Below, in pieces: positions 8,101 to 13,706 of a DNA stretch of 45,474 nucleotides. A program made the position numbers and the translations under genes. The notes under the pieces were generated by a model. That model did no database searches, had not been told where the DNA came from, and was given only the letters and a program-made list of their open reading frames with translations. Within the stretch, counting starts at the first letter, position 1. Each line of letters begins with the position of its first letter. Source of the DNA: Bacteroidia bacterium (lineage in GTDB: Bacteria; Bacteroidota; Bacteroidia; Flavobacteriales_E; Vicingaceae); assembly GCA_030429925.1 (NCBI GenBank), contig JAUIGQ010000006.1, forward strand, positions 1 through 45,474. The letters run 5' to 3'.

Positions 8101-10910
8101 TTGTAGATTGCATCAGCAATTAATTTAACCAATGAATCATCTGCACACAATAGAGCTGAAGGAAGCTCAGAGCCGGAGAGGATTACCTCCGTAAAATCAA
8201 AGAAGGAGGTATCTAAAGTTTCTGTAAAGAAGTACCAATTATCTTCTTGTTGATCTCCCGGGCAATAGAATTCATTTGGATCCATCCACTCATCGAAGAT
8301 GATGCTTTCAAAAGCTATTGGAGCATTGTAGGGAGATATCACTAATTTTGAAGCTGAAGCGGCGCACCCATTGGAACTGCTAACCGTAAACGTATAGTTG
8401 CCTGGAGCAAGATTTGAGTTGAGAAGTGTACTTACCGCATTGTCCCATCCATAGGTCAAAGTCTGTTTTTCAGTGATCTTCCAATCAAAAAAGTGGTAAT
8501 AGCCTCCATTGTTATTACCGGATTCCTTAATCACCAAACCACCACCTGGAGAGGTATAAGGAAATTCAGACTCAGATGACAAGGATCTATACATAGAAAC
8601 TGTTGATCCACTTTCATCCATTAAATAATCTGTTCCGGAAGGTAAGGTGAAGCCTACTGGAACTTTAACAGGAGTGCCCATTCCAGAAACTGTAACCGGT
8701 TTTGAAAATAATAGTGCGTTAGAACTATTCCTGATCTCTAGATTGAAAGTATGGCTTCCATTAGGATAAACAGTTACCGTATCTATTCGAATACTATCGG
8801 CTAACACATCAAAGCGAAGTCCGAAACCTCCGAGAGATGCTCCTGCAGAAACAGGAGTCTCCATCCCAACAGATAGATCAGAGATCTCAGCCCCATTAAC
8901 GAACACTGCATTTAGCTCACCTGCTGGAGTATCATAGCAAATGTTATCTTGCTCTACATCTATAGAGAAGTTGATCGCGCTTGGTTCTTTAACTTCAACA
9001 CTTGCTGTCTCAAATGCGAAACAACCGTTCACATCAGTCATGGTCACTGTATAGGTCCCAGCAGATAGTCCTGAAACAACAGGGCCATTTGAACCATTCG
9101 ACCAATTAAAGCTCACTGTAGGCGTAACTTCAATTTCCCAATCGTAAAATAAATAGTAGTAATTATTATAGGTACTCGTAGTGATAACAAGTTCCCCTTT
9201 AGAACTAGAGTAAGGAAAGTTTGATCCACTTGCATTTCTGTAAAGACTTGTAACATTCGTACCAACTGCATCCATTTTATAGTCAGTACCAGGGGGTAAT
9301 TTAAAGTCGACATCCAATACCCTGGCAGCTCCTACATCCCCAACAACAGCTGTAGTATCTTCATATAAGACAACATTTGAAGAGTTTAACACTCTAACAA
9401 CAATATTACCGGTGCCCGTTGAATAGACAGTAACCTTCTTAATAGTTACTGTATCCGTTACCACATTAAATATCAAGCCATCAGGGTAACCTGAATATGC
9501 TCCTCCTCCGGCATTGGAAATCTTTCCAATTCCCGATTCAATATAGGAGCTTCCGGAAACTGATGCCTCAACAATAGCATCCGAGGCGCCATTGCAAGAT
9601 GCATTTGCAACAACATTGGCATCTAATTCAAAAGCACAAGTAGCGGGAGAGGTGGAAGCGTCAAAAATATTATATACCCTTGCGTGACCGGAATTAGATC
9701 CATTGACCCCATCATTCCAAATAGCACCTCCGGCAATGGTATACAATCCTGGCATACTGACCGAAGTTCCAAATGCATCTCCTGATGCTTCAGCATCAAT
9801 ATCTACACCTCTCTGAACCCAAGACATGCCATCCCACTGAAAAAGTCTGAGATGTCCATTACTAGAGCCTGTGCCATCAGGCCCTCGGTTATATCTTGCT
9901 CCAACAAGCATATTATCAGCATCATACATGCTAATAGAAAATCCGAATTGATCATTTGCGGCCTCCCCATCCAGATCACTTCCCTTTTGGACCCAAGCAG
10001 CGCCGGTCCAATAAAATACTCTAACATGACCGGAACTAAAACCATTGCCATCATTATCATAAGCTCCAATAGCAACTGTATTCGCATCCGGCATGCTAAC
10101 AGTTGCAGATTTATCGTTTGCGGCTTCTCCATCGATATCACTTCCTTTTTGTATCCATGCAGCGCCACTCCAATAGTAAATCCTTACATGACCAGAAGCA
10201 TTACCATTTCCATCATTTCCATCTGCACCAATAGCAATCGTATTGGCATCCGGCATACTTACTGATCTTCCTGATGCATCCGATGCAAGTTCACCATCGA
10301 TATCAGCTCCTTTTTGAATCCAAGCTGAGCCATTCCAATAATAAACTCTTGCATGACCAGCTGCTGATCCATTCCCATCATTTCCTGGAGCACCAACACC
10401 TAGGGTATTAGCATCCGGCATACTAACCGAATATCCAAAATTATCGTTGGAAGCTTCTCCATTTATATCGGCACCTTTCTGCACCCAGGCACTGCCATTC
10501 CATCTGTAAACTCTTACATGACCGGAATTACTTCCACCTCCATCATTTATATAAGCTCCAATTGCAACTGTATTGGCATCAGGCATGCTAACTGAAAATC
10601 CGGAATAATCCGAAGCGGTTTCTCCATCTATATCAGCACCTTTCTGCACCCAATCATTTCCGTCCCAACTGAAAACGCGAACATGACCTGATGCACTTCC
10701 ATTTCCATCATTTAAATAGCCACCAACAGCAATGGTTAGAGAGTCAGGCATACTAACAGATCGGCCGAAATTATCATTTGCAGCTTCTCCATCGAGGTCT
10801 GATCCTACTTTGATAAATCCAACTTGGGATTGAAGAAATGCAGGAAAAAGTAGTAGGATAGAGGTAGCAATAAGACCTCTAATTACCTTAGAAACAGTGG
10901 TTAGTAGCAT
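1..10910 (-). CDS. Giant mosaic surface protein (signal peptide, FG-GAP propeller, SprB-like repeats, LamG), 3' end beyond window
   Basis: The ATG at 10910 opens a frame that is still open at base 1, at least 3,636 residues. Residues 1-28 look like a signal peptide (MLLTTVSKVIRG, a hydrophobic stretch, then LQSQ). Residues ~31-417 are seven FG-GAP-like blades. Residues ~430-1230 are SprB-like units with inserted modules. Residues ~1232-2840 hold five LamG/concanavalin-type domains (FDGVDDYV, LDEIRIW). Residues ~2927 to the edge are SprB-like repeats (SCNG, GGTPPYTYLWSN, TYTVTVTDANGC). I checked the frame by translating segments along its length; both ends share one phase and no break appeared, although not every codon was checked. 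SprB of Flavobacterium johnsoniae is a T9SS-exported gliding adhesin, so adhesion or motility is a reasonable inference. The C-terminus, where a sorting domain would lie, is outside the window. It stands alone, divergent from the aldehyde dehydrogenase gene. Confidence 0.9.
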   Translation of the reverse strand, partial: MLLTTVSKVIRGLIATSILLLFPAFLQSQVGFIKVGSDLDGEAANDNFGRSVSMPDSLTIAVGGYLNDGNGSASGHVRVFSWDGNDWVQKGADIDGETASDYSGFSVSMPDANTVAIGAYINDGGGSNSGHVRVYRWNGSAWVQKGADINGEASNDNFGYSVSMPDANTLGVGAPGNDGNGSAAGHARVYYWNGSAWIQKGADIDGELASDASGRSVSMPDANTIAIGADGNDGNGNASGHVRIYYWSGAAWIQKGSDIDGEAANDKSATVSMPDANTVAIGAYDNDGNGFSSGHVRVFYWTGAAWVQKGSDLDGEAANDQFGFSISMYDADNMLVGARYNRGPDGTGSSNGHLRLFQWDGMSWVQRGVDIDAEASGDAFGTSVSMPGLYTIAGGAIWNDGVNGSNSGHARVYNIFDASTSPATCAFELDANVVANASCNGASDAIVEASVSGSSYIESGIGKISNAGGGAYSGYPDGLIFNVVTDTVTIKKVTVYSTGTGNIVVRVLNSSNVVLYEDTTAVVGDVGAARVLDVDFKLPPGTDYKMDAVGTNVTSLYRNASGSNFPYSSSKGELVITTSTYNNYYYLFYDWEIEVTPTVSFNWSNGSNGPVVSGLSAGTYTVTMTDVNGCFAFETASVEVKEPSAINFSIDVEQDNICYDTPAGELNAVFVNGAEISDLSVGMETPVSAGASLGGFGLRFDVLADSIRIDTVTVYPNGSHTFNLEIRNSSNALLFSKPVTVSGMGTPVKVPVGFTLPSGTDYLMDESGSTVSMYRSLSSESEFPYTSPGGGLVIKESGNNNGGYYHFFDWKITEKQTLTYGWDNAVSTLLNSNLAPGNYTFTVSSSNGCAASASKLVISPYNAPIAFESIIFDEWMDPNEFYCPGDQQEDNWYFFTETLDTSFFDFTEVILSGSELPSALLCADDSLVKLIADAIYNRDTVSIYCNGNYWNVQPCNAGPCSDPYENVTLSVNPTSINGCGCSNGNILRPGIGNSNWGGLNGSTCGLSRVPQNFRLEFKFREDVQDLSCFGYGDGAISPFVMGGSDFGGGQEEPESESGSPRTRLTAESQLNNEVQDQQGSNLTAGRRINNESSWENHPESPFYSYNWSTGSSFYSLSGINAGIYTVTVTDDDGCTAVKTYTVEEPDSIEISLDLTHPSSQGATDGEISPIVSGGFPPYTFSWGDASTDSNRTALTSGKYWLTVTDSTGCAAYTDADLYYYENGMLGGLTNLSGSANCLYFDGVDDYVFLPYYADPSTQSFTAEMWIRPLDFSSQRVLLRQDNGSGTGRRFLFIHTNKRLTTFIGGNNIFGSTELDSLSWYHIALTWDGSTVNLYVNGELDATATQSAVSADGQWRLGNYVGSPKHYGYMDEFRLWDTDLSESEIQGWMSKKIRDTHPSFGNLVLNYSFDQVNSNQVVDISGNGNMGFMNNMDPVGSWQLSGAAIGDDSKYAYPVAEIKDTMPNGNVITVNGFTGSPFGCQYYLVNDTAENSTFPFNSNSPDSTIYFGVKLFGGGTYNVSIDFSNNPVFASSLFKHLIRVFKRENGRDGTWQAATGFFNVDETNNIIYINGQSGTEYVVGFAAVGYPEEAGSGHAALFDGANDHIVIPHDASQVPTSKITIEAWVKPEVGGINQNVILKGNYGWGMILFSGNQLGYWSNANSLNCPSAGTVPIGEWSHLAIVVQEGIQTDFYINGEFVGSSNNPLHTTINNGLNQSLIIGRQGTGCNCNYWNGKLDEIRIWDTDLSPATIQQYMTQKVNANHPDFGNLVAYYRMDDINSGNTVYDLMGVSDGVYTDPDAVSPWVRSGANLGDTAFFNAPPTGISQSVYGGNGVRTQNIQQQMGGLSVYAVNDTASGSSYPNYLSFIDSTNYIGARSFQDSLFNLYINYSANANFNSGNEDQIRVLRRENGEASRWKPVSGVFDIDQSSNWITIADQKAGEYLLARAPNPLDNSLSGAGYSLSFAASGEMVTATNSDLANTRTTDPITVECWVKPATSISGFSYILNSESSSTAKLRILMQDGRPRFTIRDENMNPMGIEAIDSINDGEWHHLAFIYDGSETISGMAIYIDGILAPRTITANVFATSGFYSDSILIGRQAQYTNTFHGEIDEVRIWKTNLSSSTINSWNFREVDQTHPNLNQLVSYYQFNEGSGSYTYDAAGGADGLLGNSPLWKTSGAYIGDTMNYTSPIATANMSMDNGLAITVSNFDGPADAVVIYKVEDTASFSSIPSHIASAVTTSYFGVKLINGGTYDVEIDYSGNPTFAAAAEEKNIRVLKRDDASDGSWQQVTSRIFVDVNNNRITIPGQSGTEYVIGFSNLTYPSLAGSGTALEFDGGSEYALASSVTDQFVTGDFTIEAWMNSADLSIFSAIVSSLHPSTGGAGLWLENTGQVQFIIGNSNVGGQIDQLYSNSILSPNIWYHLAVSREGSTTRIYINGELDASGTSSRTPNINALLFGGRLSNGVGNYRGFMDEIRIWRTAMDTTQLRTWMCRKLTSQHDSINKLVSYYRFDESQGDTLYDLAGGNNAPLFNMEPTDWVESGAALGDTSWYQYPSASISVSVPNGDGARTIPLNSFNGHHLYYVNDRPMDTVIIAGLDTLYDSDYWGVFNTDEIGKYEFYYEPNSKSAAIAYETALGYRNNGNLSWNQANLSKREWNSVSNIIADTAVVGRAEFVLAQGINNALDFDGVDDRAFAPGSGLFDLGNSFTISFWMKPRNNSGGNQAILSRFNTGGWDVAYEFTNDQVEFFGDNYTGDDPNINSQIPITDTDWHFIAYVYDGDTLKGYLDNALVVNEQKTFTLGTNGNALNIGNRNGGSNFNGALDEIRIWRRPLCESELYAYKDCFNQNTDQLSIYLDFNIGGAAQNNTGQIGSIPDRSGNGMNATLLNFGYTGFTSNLIEGPEEVIDTCGSFILTPIVASVAEDSSIACFGGTTSATVSVSGGSGTFAFNWSNGSDSSRAVDLTAGSYSVIITDGGCSTPDTIDFTITEPANFLATVSTIIDVSCNGGSNGSVTMGPTGGTPPYIYLWDDASTNVTRSGLSAGSYDVTVTDANACEAYGSILINEPPALTVTINVDSNALCAGQASGGLTAIGGGGTAPYNYLWSTTDTDSNITGLVAGTYTVTITDALGCTETASQAVTEPSAVTVITFGNNVTCNGGNDGSIIAVPSGGTGGHTYNWSNSGTANTITTLTAGTYTVTVSDANGCTGTASRTITQPTAIAIALVVDSNVTCNGSNDGGISATPSGGTGAYTYAWSHGPTTATVAGLAAGTYTLTVTDVNGCTNTNSATITQPTAVVASTVVNSNVSCNGLSDGGATASASGGTGAYTYVWSNSATTASISSVAAGTYTVTITDANGCTDVSSSVITEPSSLFAAASQDSSASCNGFTDGGASSSAIGGTPPYASSWSTGETTDFITGYGAGTYYVTLTDANGCTDSASVTILEPSVLAASIALDSNASCNGFSDGGATASATGGTSPYTYAWSNSDITATTSGLAAGTYTVTITDNNGCTDTDQLTITEPTSMAVGVTVDSNATCNGSTDGGLSSTPSGGTPPYTYLWSNAATTQNITGVGAGTFTVTVTDNNGCNITNSGTVIEPAALTATASTGANVSCNGGSDGWVSTIGSGGTLPYTYLWSNSS
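2400..7215 (-). repeat. Five LamG-type domains in a ~1.1-kb repeated supermodule
   Basis: The (L/M)DE(I/F)R(I/L)W motif of the LamG fold recurs near plus positions 6790, 5690, 4570, 3485 and 2432, about 1,050-1,120 bases apart. Between successive LamG domains is a second module of about 150 residues. It contains YFGVKLxxGGTY, then IRVLKRE, then a segment ending ITIxGQSGTEYVIGF, followed by YPxxAGSG and the next FDG. The GTEYVIGF-like anchor lies near 6175, 5088, 3968 and, diverged, 2890. So the duplicated unit is LamG plus linker module, about 365 residues, and not LamG alone. LamG domains usually bind carbohydrate or protein ligands; the ligand here is unknown. Confidence 0.85.
7625..9620 (-). 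repeat. SprB-like units interrupted by inserted modules
   Basis: Three SprB-like units in this part are split between their N-terminal SCNG-type half and their WSNG/VTVTDxNGC half. The first (about 9560-9130, residues 451-594) and second (about 8930-8480, residues 661-811) contain paralogous modules of ~145 residues. Shared features are VTVY, (L/P)P(P/S)GTDYxMD, SxYR, FPY(S/T)S and FYDWEIE/FFDWKIT. The third (about 7780-7625, residues 1044-1096) contains a ~50-residue polar stretch with EEPESESGSPR and QLNNEVQDQQGS. Each insert sits just before the YxxxWSNG strand, so the same loop appears to accept foreign modules. Confidence 0.7.
9660..10820 (-). repeat. Seven FG-GAP-like blades (likely seven-bladed beta-propeller)
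   Basis: The motif SGHVRV or a close variant recurs near plus positions 10678, 10509, 10347, 10183, 10018, 9846 and 9679, every 162-172 bases (about 55 residues). Each unit reads DIDGEAANDxFGxSVSMPDANTVAIGAxxNDG, then GHVRVYxWxGxxWVQKG (given here as a pattern). This matches the FG-GAP_2 type repeat. Seven copies is the number needed to close a seven-bladed propeller, and the array follows the signal peptide directly, so it would be the outermost N-terminal head. Confidence 0.85.
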
Positions 10911-10945
10911 TCTTAATAGTAGTTAGTAGAGCAATACCAAAGTAA

Positions 10946-10953
10946 CAAAAATA
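10946..10953 (-). promoter_or_regulatory. Candidate -7 element (TATTTTTG) of the giant gene
   Basis: On the minus strand the 8-mer TATTTTTG matches the Bacteroidota consensus TAnnTTTG and lies 35 bases upstream of the ATG at 10910. No TTG (-33) element was found at the usual 19-22-base spacing. Confidence 0.4.
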
Positions 10954-10961
10954 TCATAAAA

Positions 10962-10995
10962 CCTACGACTGTAGAGAAAGTCGTCGGATTTTTTG
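10962..10995. other. Hairpin followed by a T run, upstream of the giant gene
   Basis: CCTACGACT and AGTCGTCGG form a 9-bp stem with one mismatch around an 8-base loop, followed on the plus strand by ATTTTTTG. It looks like a plus-strand terminator, but no plus-strand gene ends here. It sits between two divergent promoters, so it may insulate them or be an operator-like dyad. Role unknown. Confidence 0.35.
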
Positions 10996-11057
10996 CCAAT
11001 TTAATATAGAATTAACTCTAGTTCATCGAAAATTTATTCAGAATTAAACTCTTCCAG

Positions 11058-11090
11058 TTTGATGTCTGCAAGCATTAAATCTTACTTTTG
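11058..11090 (+). promoter_or_regulatory. Promoter of the aldehyde dehydrogenase (TTTG-N21-TACTTTTG)
   Basis: TTTG at 11058-11061 and TACTTTTG at 11083-11090 match the Bacteroidota -33/-7 consensus, with 21 bases between them. The predicted start of transcription is a few bases downstream, leaving a leader of about 10-15 bases before the ATG at 11110. Confidence 0.65.
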
Positions 11091-11109
11091 AGAAAAGTCA
11101 AAATTCAAT

Positions 11110-12645
11110 ATGCTCACAACTGAAAAACTATTGTCTGAACTAGGATTAGAAAGCTCAAATCCAGGAACTTATGCAGGCTCAGAATCATTCTCATCCCAGA
11201 ACAATTTCATCTCTTCGCACTCTCCGGTTGACGGAAAACGAATCTCTGAAGTTGACTCAACTACCAAAAGCGAATACAATTATGTTGTTGAATCAGCATT
11301 AAAAGCTCAGAAGGAATGGAGGAGAATCCCTGCTCCAAAAAGAGGTGAGATAGTTAGACAGTTCGGTGAGCTATTGAGAGAAAAGAAGGCTGCTTTAGGT
11401 CAATTGGTCTCTTATGAAATGGGAAAGTCTTATCAAGAAGGTCTTGGAGAGGTTCAAGAGATGATAGATATCTGCGACTTTGCCGTAGGTCTGTCCAGGC
11501 AACTTCATGGATTCACCATGCACTCTGAAAGACCTCAGCATAGAATGTATGAGCAATACCATCCATTAGGTTTAGTGGGTATTATATCCGCTTTTAATTT
11601 CCCGGTTGCCGTTTGGTGTTGGAACACAGCTTTAGCATGGGTTTGTGGGGATGCTTGCATTTGGAAGCCCTCTGAAAAGTCACCTCTTTGCGGTGTTGCT
11701 TGTCAGAAACTCATCATTGAAGTGTTGGAAAAGAACAATATGCCAACTGCTATTTCTTGCTTGATCAATGGAGATAAAGAAGTTGGAGAGTGGATGACCA
11801 CAGATAATAGGGTTCCACTCATCTCAGCCACCGGATCTATTAGAATGGGAAAACAAGTTGCGGTGAAAGTTGGTGAAAGGTTGGGAAAAAGTCTTTTAGA
11901 GCTGGGCGGAAACAATGCTGTGATCCTCACTCCATCTACCGACCTGGAAATGGCAATTCCGGCACTGGTCTTTGGTGCGGTTGGAACCTGCGGACAAAGA
12001 TGTACCTCAACAAGAAGGCTGATCATCCAGGAAGGAATTTATGAGAAAGTGAAAGAAAGCCTTGTGAAGGCATATGGACAGCTGAAAATAGGGAATCCAC
12101 TCGATGAATCTAATCATGTTGGTCCACTAACGGACACAGATGCTGTTAAGATGTACGAAAGTGCACTTAATAAGATCAAGGAGAGCGGTGGTAAGTTATT
12201 GGTTGAAGGAGGAAAACTTGAAGGTAGTGGGTATGAATCAGGCTGTTATGTTAAACCTGTAATTGCCGAAGTGGAGAATGATTGGGAGATCGTTCAAGAA
12301 GAAACCTTTGCCCCTATTCTGTATTTGATCAAATACAAGGAGCTTGATGAGGCCATTGAATTACAAAATGGAGTGAAACAAGGTCTTTCCTCTGCGATGA
12401 TGACCACCAATATGAGAGAGATGGAAAGATTCCTATCTCAGGACGGCTCAGATTGCGGCATTGCCAATGTTAATATCGGAACTTCAGGTGCAGAGATCGG
12501 CGGTGCATTTGGCGGTGAAAAAGAAACCGGTGGAGGAAGAGAGTCCGGCTCGGATGCTTGGAAGGTCTACATGAGAAGACAGACCAATACCATCAACTAC
12601 GGCACTGAATTGCCCTTGGCACAAGGGATCAAGTTTGAGATTTGA
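11110..12645 (+). CDS. Aldehyde dehydrogenase, ALDH7 (antiquitin / aminoadipate semialdehyde) type
   Basis: The protein has 511 residues, the usual family length. It probably oxidises alpha-aminoadipic semialdehyde (in equilibrium with piperideine-6-carboxylate) to aminoadipate with NAD(P)+, a step in lysine catabolism. Visible features are the cofactor-binding segment with FNFPVAVWCWNTALAW and WKPSEKSPL, the general base Glu264 in LLELGGNNA, and the catalytic Cys298 in GTCGQRCTSTRR. The C-terminal segment with SGAEIGGAFGGEKETGGGR, ESGSDAWKVYMRR and LPLAQGIKFE is very close to animal antiquitin as I remember it. The ATG at 11110 fits the promoter just upstream. It is monocistronic and convergent with the pabA-type gene; no other lysine-degradation gene is in the window. 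The class is confident, the exact substrate is inferred. Confidence 0.92.
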   Translation: MLTTEKLLSELGLESSNPGTYAGSESFSSQNNFISSHSPVDGKRISEVDSTTKSEYNYVVESALKAQKEWRRIPAPKRGEIVRQFGELLREKKAALGQLVSYEMGKSYQEGLGEVQEMIDICDFAVGLSRQLHGFTMHSERPQHRMYEQYHPLGLVGIISAFNFPVAVWCWNTALAWVCGDACIWKPSEKSPLCGVACQKLIIEVLEKNNMPTAISCLINGDKEVGEWMTTDNRVPLISATGSIRMGKQVAVKVGERLGKSLLELGGNNAVILTPSTDLEMAIPALVFGAVGTCGQRCTSTRRLIIQEGIYEKVKESLVKAYGQLKIGNPLDESNHVGPLTDTDAVKMYESALNKIKESGGKLLVEGGKLEGSGYESGCYVKPVIAEVENDWEIVQEETFAPILYLIKYKELDEAIELQNGVKQGLSSAMMTTNMREMERFLSQDGSDCGIANVNIGTSGAEIGGAFGGEKETGGGRESGSDAWKVYMRRQTNTINYGTELPLAQGIKFEI

Positions 12646-12688
12646 GGAAATGCGCTTGATTCCATTCTGTGATGCTAGACTTTTAAGT

Positions 12689-13264
12689 TCATTCAAGTTC
12701 TTTTCTTCCAATCCAATTTCCAATCATCTTTCGGCCATACTCTGTTAGAATGCTTTCCGGGTGAAACTGAACGGCAGTAAGGTCTAAAGCATTGTGCTGT
12801 AAAGCCATGCAGTGACCTTTTTCATCAATTGCCAAGACTTTAAATTCATTTGAATCTGCATGGAAATCTACCACCCATGAATGATACCTTCCAACCTTGA
12901 AGGATTTTGGTAGCCCCAAGAAGATCACCCCTTCCTGAAGAATATTCAATTGACTTGCCTGTCCATGAACAACTTTTTCCAACTGCTTTAAAGGAAGACT
13001 AAATGCCTCGGCAATTGCTTGTTGACCCAAGCAAACTCCTAAGATCTTTTTTTCCTTGTTCTTTTGAATGAAAGACAGTAGACCACCTGATTCCCTCGGC
13101 AATCCGGGTCCGGGTGAGATTACAATATGGGTATATGGCATGGTATCAAAGGAATCCAGTTGATCATTTCTTATGACATCCACCTTTGTATTTGACTCTC
13201 CTTCTAAATAATGAAGAAGGTTGTAGGTAAAGGAATCGTAATTGTCAACAAGGAGGATTTTCAT
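12689..13264 (-). CDS. pabA: Aminodeoxychorismate/anthranilate synthase glutamine amidotransferase subunit (PabA/TrpG)
   Basis: This 191-residue protein is a complete class I glutamine amidotransferase. The nucleophile is Cys78 in GVCLGQQ, and the rest of the triad is His168 and Glu170 in QFHPESIL. The N-terminal NYDSFTYNL and VISPGPGLP motifs are typical of PabA/TrpG. It releases ammonia from glutamine for a chorismate-using partner, which is not encoded in the window. No trp genes are adjacent, whereas folB of the folate pathway lies just upstream on the same strand beyond tRNA-Cys. I therefore favour a role in p-aminobenzoate synthesis, though one subunit may serve both pathways. The start at 13264 fits the conserved N-terminus MKILLVDNYDS. 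Confidence 0.9.
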   Translation of the reverse strand: MKILLVDNYDSFTYNLLHYLEGESNTKVDVIRNDQLDSFDTMPYTHIVISPGPGLPRESGGLLSFIQKNKEKKILGVCLGQQAIAEAFSLPLKQLEKVVHGQASQLNILQEGVIFLGLPKSFKVGRYHSWVVDFHADSNEFKVLAIDEKGHCMALQHNALDLTAVQFHPESILTEYGRKMIGNWIGRKELE

Positions 13265-13281
13265 GCTTGAAAATTAACCAA

Positions 13282-13364
13282 TGTCAGGCTGAGCGGAGTC
13301 GAAGCCAATTCAAGAGCAGAAACCATTTGAAATTTATGTGGCTTCGACTCCGCTCAGCCTGACA
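13282..13364. repeat. 26-bp perfect inverted repeat (REP-like)
   Basis: The arms 13282-13307 and 13339-13364 are perfect reverse complements with a 31-base spacer. The core of the right arm is CTTCGACTCCGCTCAGCC. I recall similar motifs scattered between genes in many Bacteroidota genomes. It lies just upstream of the pabA start, within 20-100 bases, and would form a strong hairpin in a pabA leader transcript or act as a bidirectional stop. A degenerate half (TTCGACTGCGCTCA) occurs at about 23669-23682. Confidence 0.85.
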
Positions 13365-13482
13365 ACAGCAGTGAATCTGGCTTAAAGCTTCCGTTGTCCC
13401 CTTTCCATCTTGCTCTATAACCCTCTTGATTCTTTGTTCTTGTCTCTTGCTTCTTAAAAATCAATATCAAGCCTAAAAAGCT

Positions 13483-13513
13483 CCATGAAGCATAGCTTCA
13501 TGGTTTCTTTTTT
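13483..13513 (+). terminator. Intrinsic terminator-like hairpin (plus strand)
   Basis: CCATGAAG / CTTCATGG form an 8-bp perfect stem with a 5-base loop, followed by TTTCTTTTTT. No recognised plus-strand gene ends upstream, so this may terminate antisense or read-through transcription, or an unrecognised short RNA. Confidence 0.5.
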
Positions 13514-13559
13514 GTTTCCTCTTCCTCACTCAAGCAAGCTTGCTGAGGCTTCGTCCAAT

Positions 13560-13588
13560 AAAAAAGCCCATCTTTCGATGGGCTTTTT
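13560..13588 (-). terminator. Intrinsic terminator of tRNA-Cys (possibly bidirectional)
   Basis: AAAAAGCCCATC / GATGGGCTTTTT form a 12-bp perfect stem with a TTTC loop (plus strand). On the minus strand the stem ends in a run of T (complement of 13560-13565), 8 bases after the tRNA-Cys 3' end. The plus strand also has a T run. Confidence 0.85.
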
Positions 13589-13595
13589 AGGCTTG

Positions 13596-13666
13596 AGGTC
13601 ACGAGCGGATTCGAACCGCTGTAGATGGTTTTGCAGACCACTGCCTAGCCACTCGGCCACGTGACC
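13596..13666 (-). tRNA. tRNA-Cys (GCA)
   Basis: The 71-base cloverleaf has acceptor arms GGTCACG and CGTGACC, a T-arm with GGTTCGAATCC, and an anticodon loop CTGCAAA giving anticodon GCA. The discriminator base is U, as expected for tRNA-Cys. CCA is not encoded. It has its own promoter and terminator. Confidence 0.95.
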
Positions 13667-13673
13667 ATGGGGG

Positions 13674-13706
13674 CAAAAGTACTTAAAAGCCCTTAGCCAT
13701 TTTCAA
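13674..13706 (-). promoter_or_regulatory. Promoter of tRNA-Cys (TTG-N22-TACTTTTG)
   Basis: On the minus strand TTG (complement of 13704-13706) is followed after 22 bases by TACTTTTG (complement of 13674-13681), ending 8 bases before the tRNA 5' end. The -33 element lies inside the 3' end of folB. Confidence 0.7.

Larger units (their letters stand above)
13468..13595. repeat. 14-bp inverted repeat bracketing two terminator hairpins
   Basis: CAAGCCTAAAAAGC at 13468-13481 is repeated in inverted form at 13582-13595. Each copy adjoins a terminator-type hairpin (13483-13503 and 13561-13588), so the 128-base block looks like two related terminators in opposite orientation. A 12-base palindrome, AGCAAGCTTGCT, lies between them at 13533-13544. 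Confidence 0.6.

Noticed and set aside
9852-10265. Plus-strand open frames opposite the giant gene
   Set aside because: They mirror the FG-GAP, SprB and LamG repeats on the minus strand and have no recognisable protein features.
10962-10995. Terminator of a plus-strand gene upstream of the aldehyde dehydrogenase
   Set aside because: No plus-strand gene precedes it, so it is listed only as a hairpin of unknown role.
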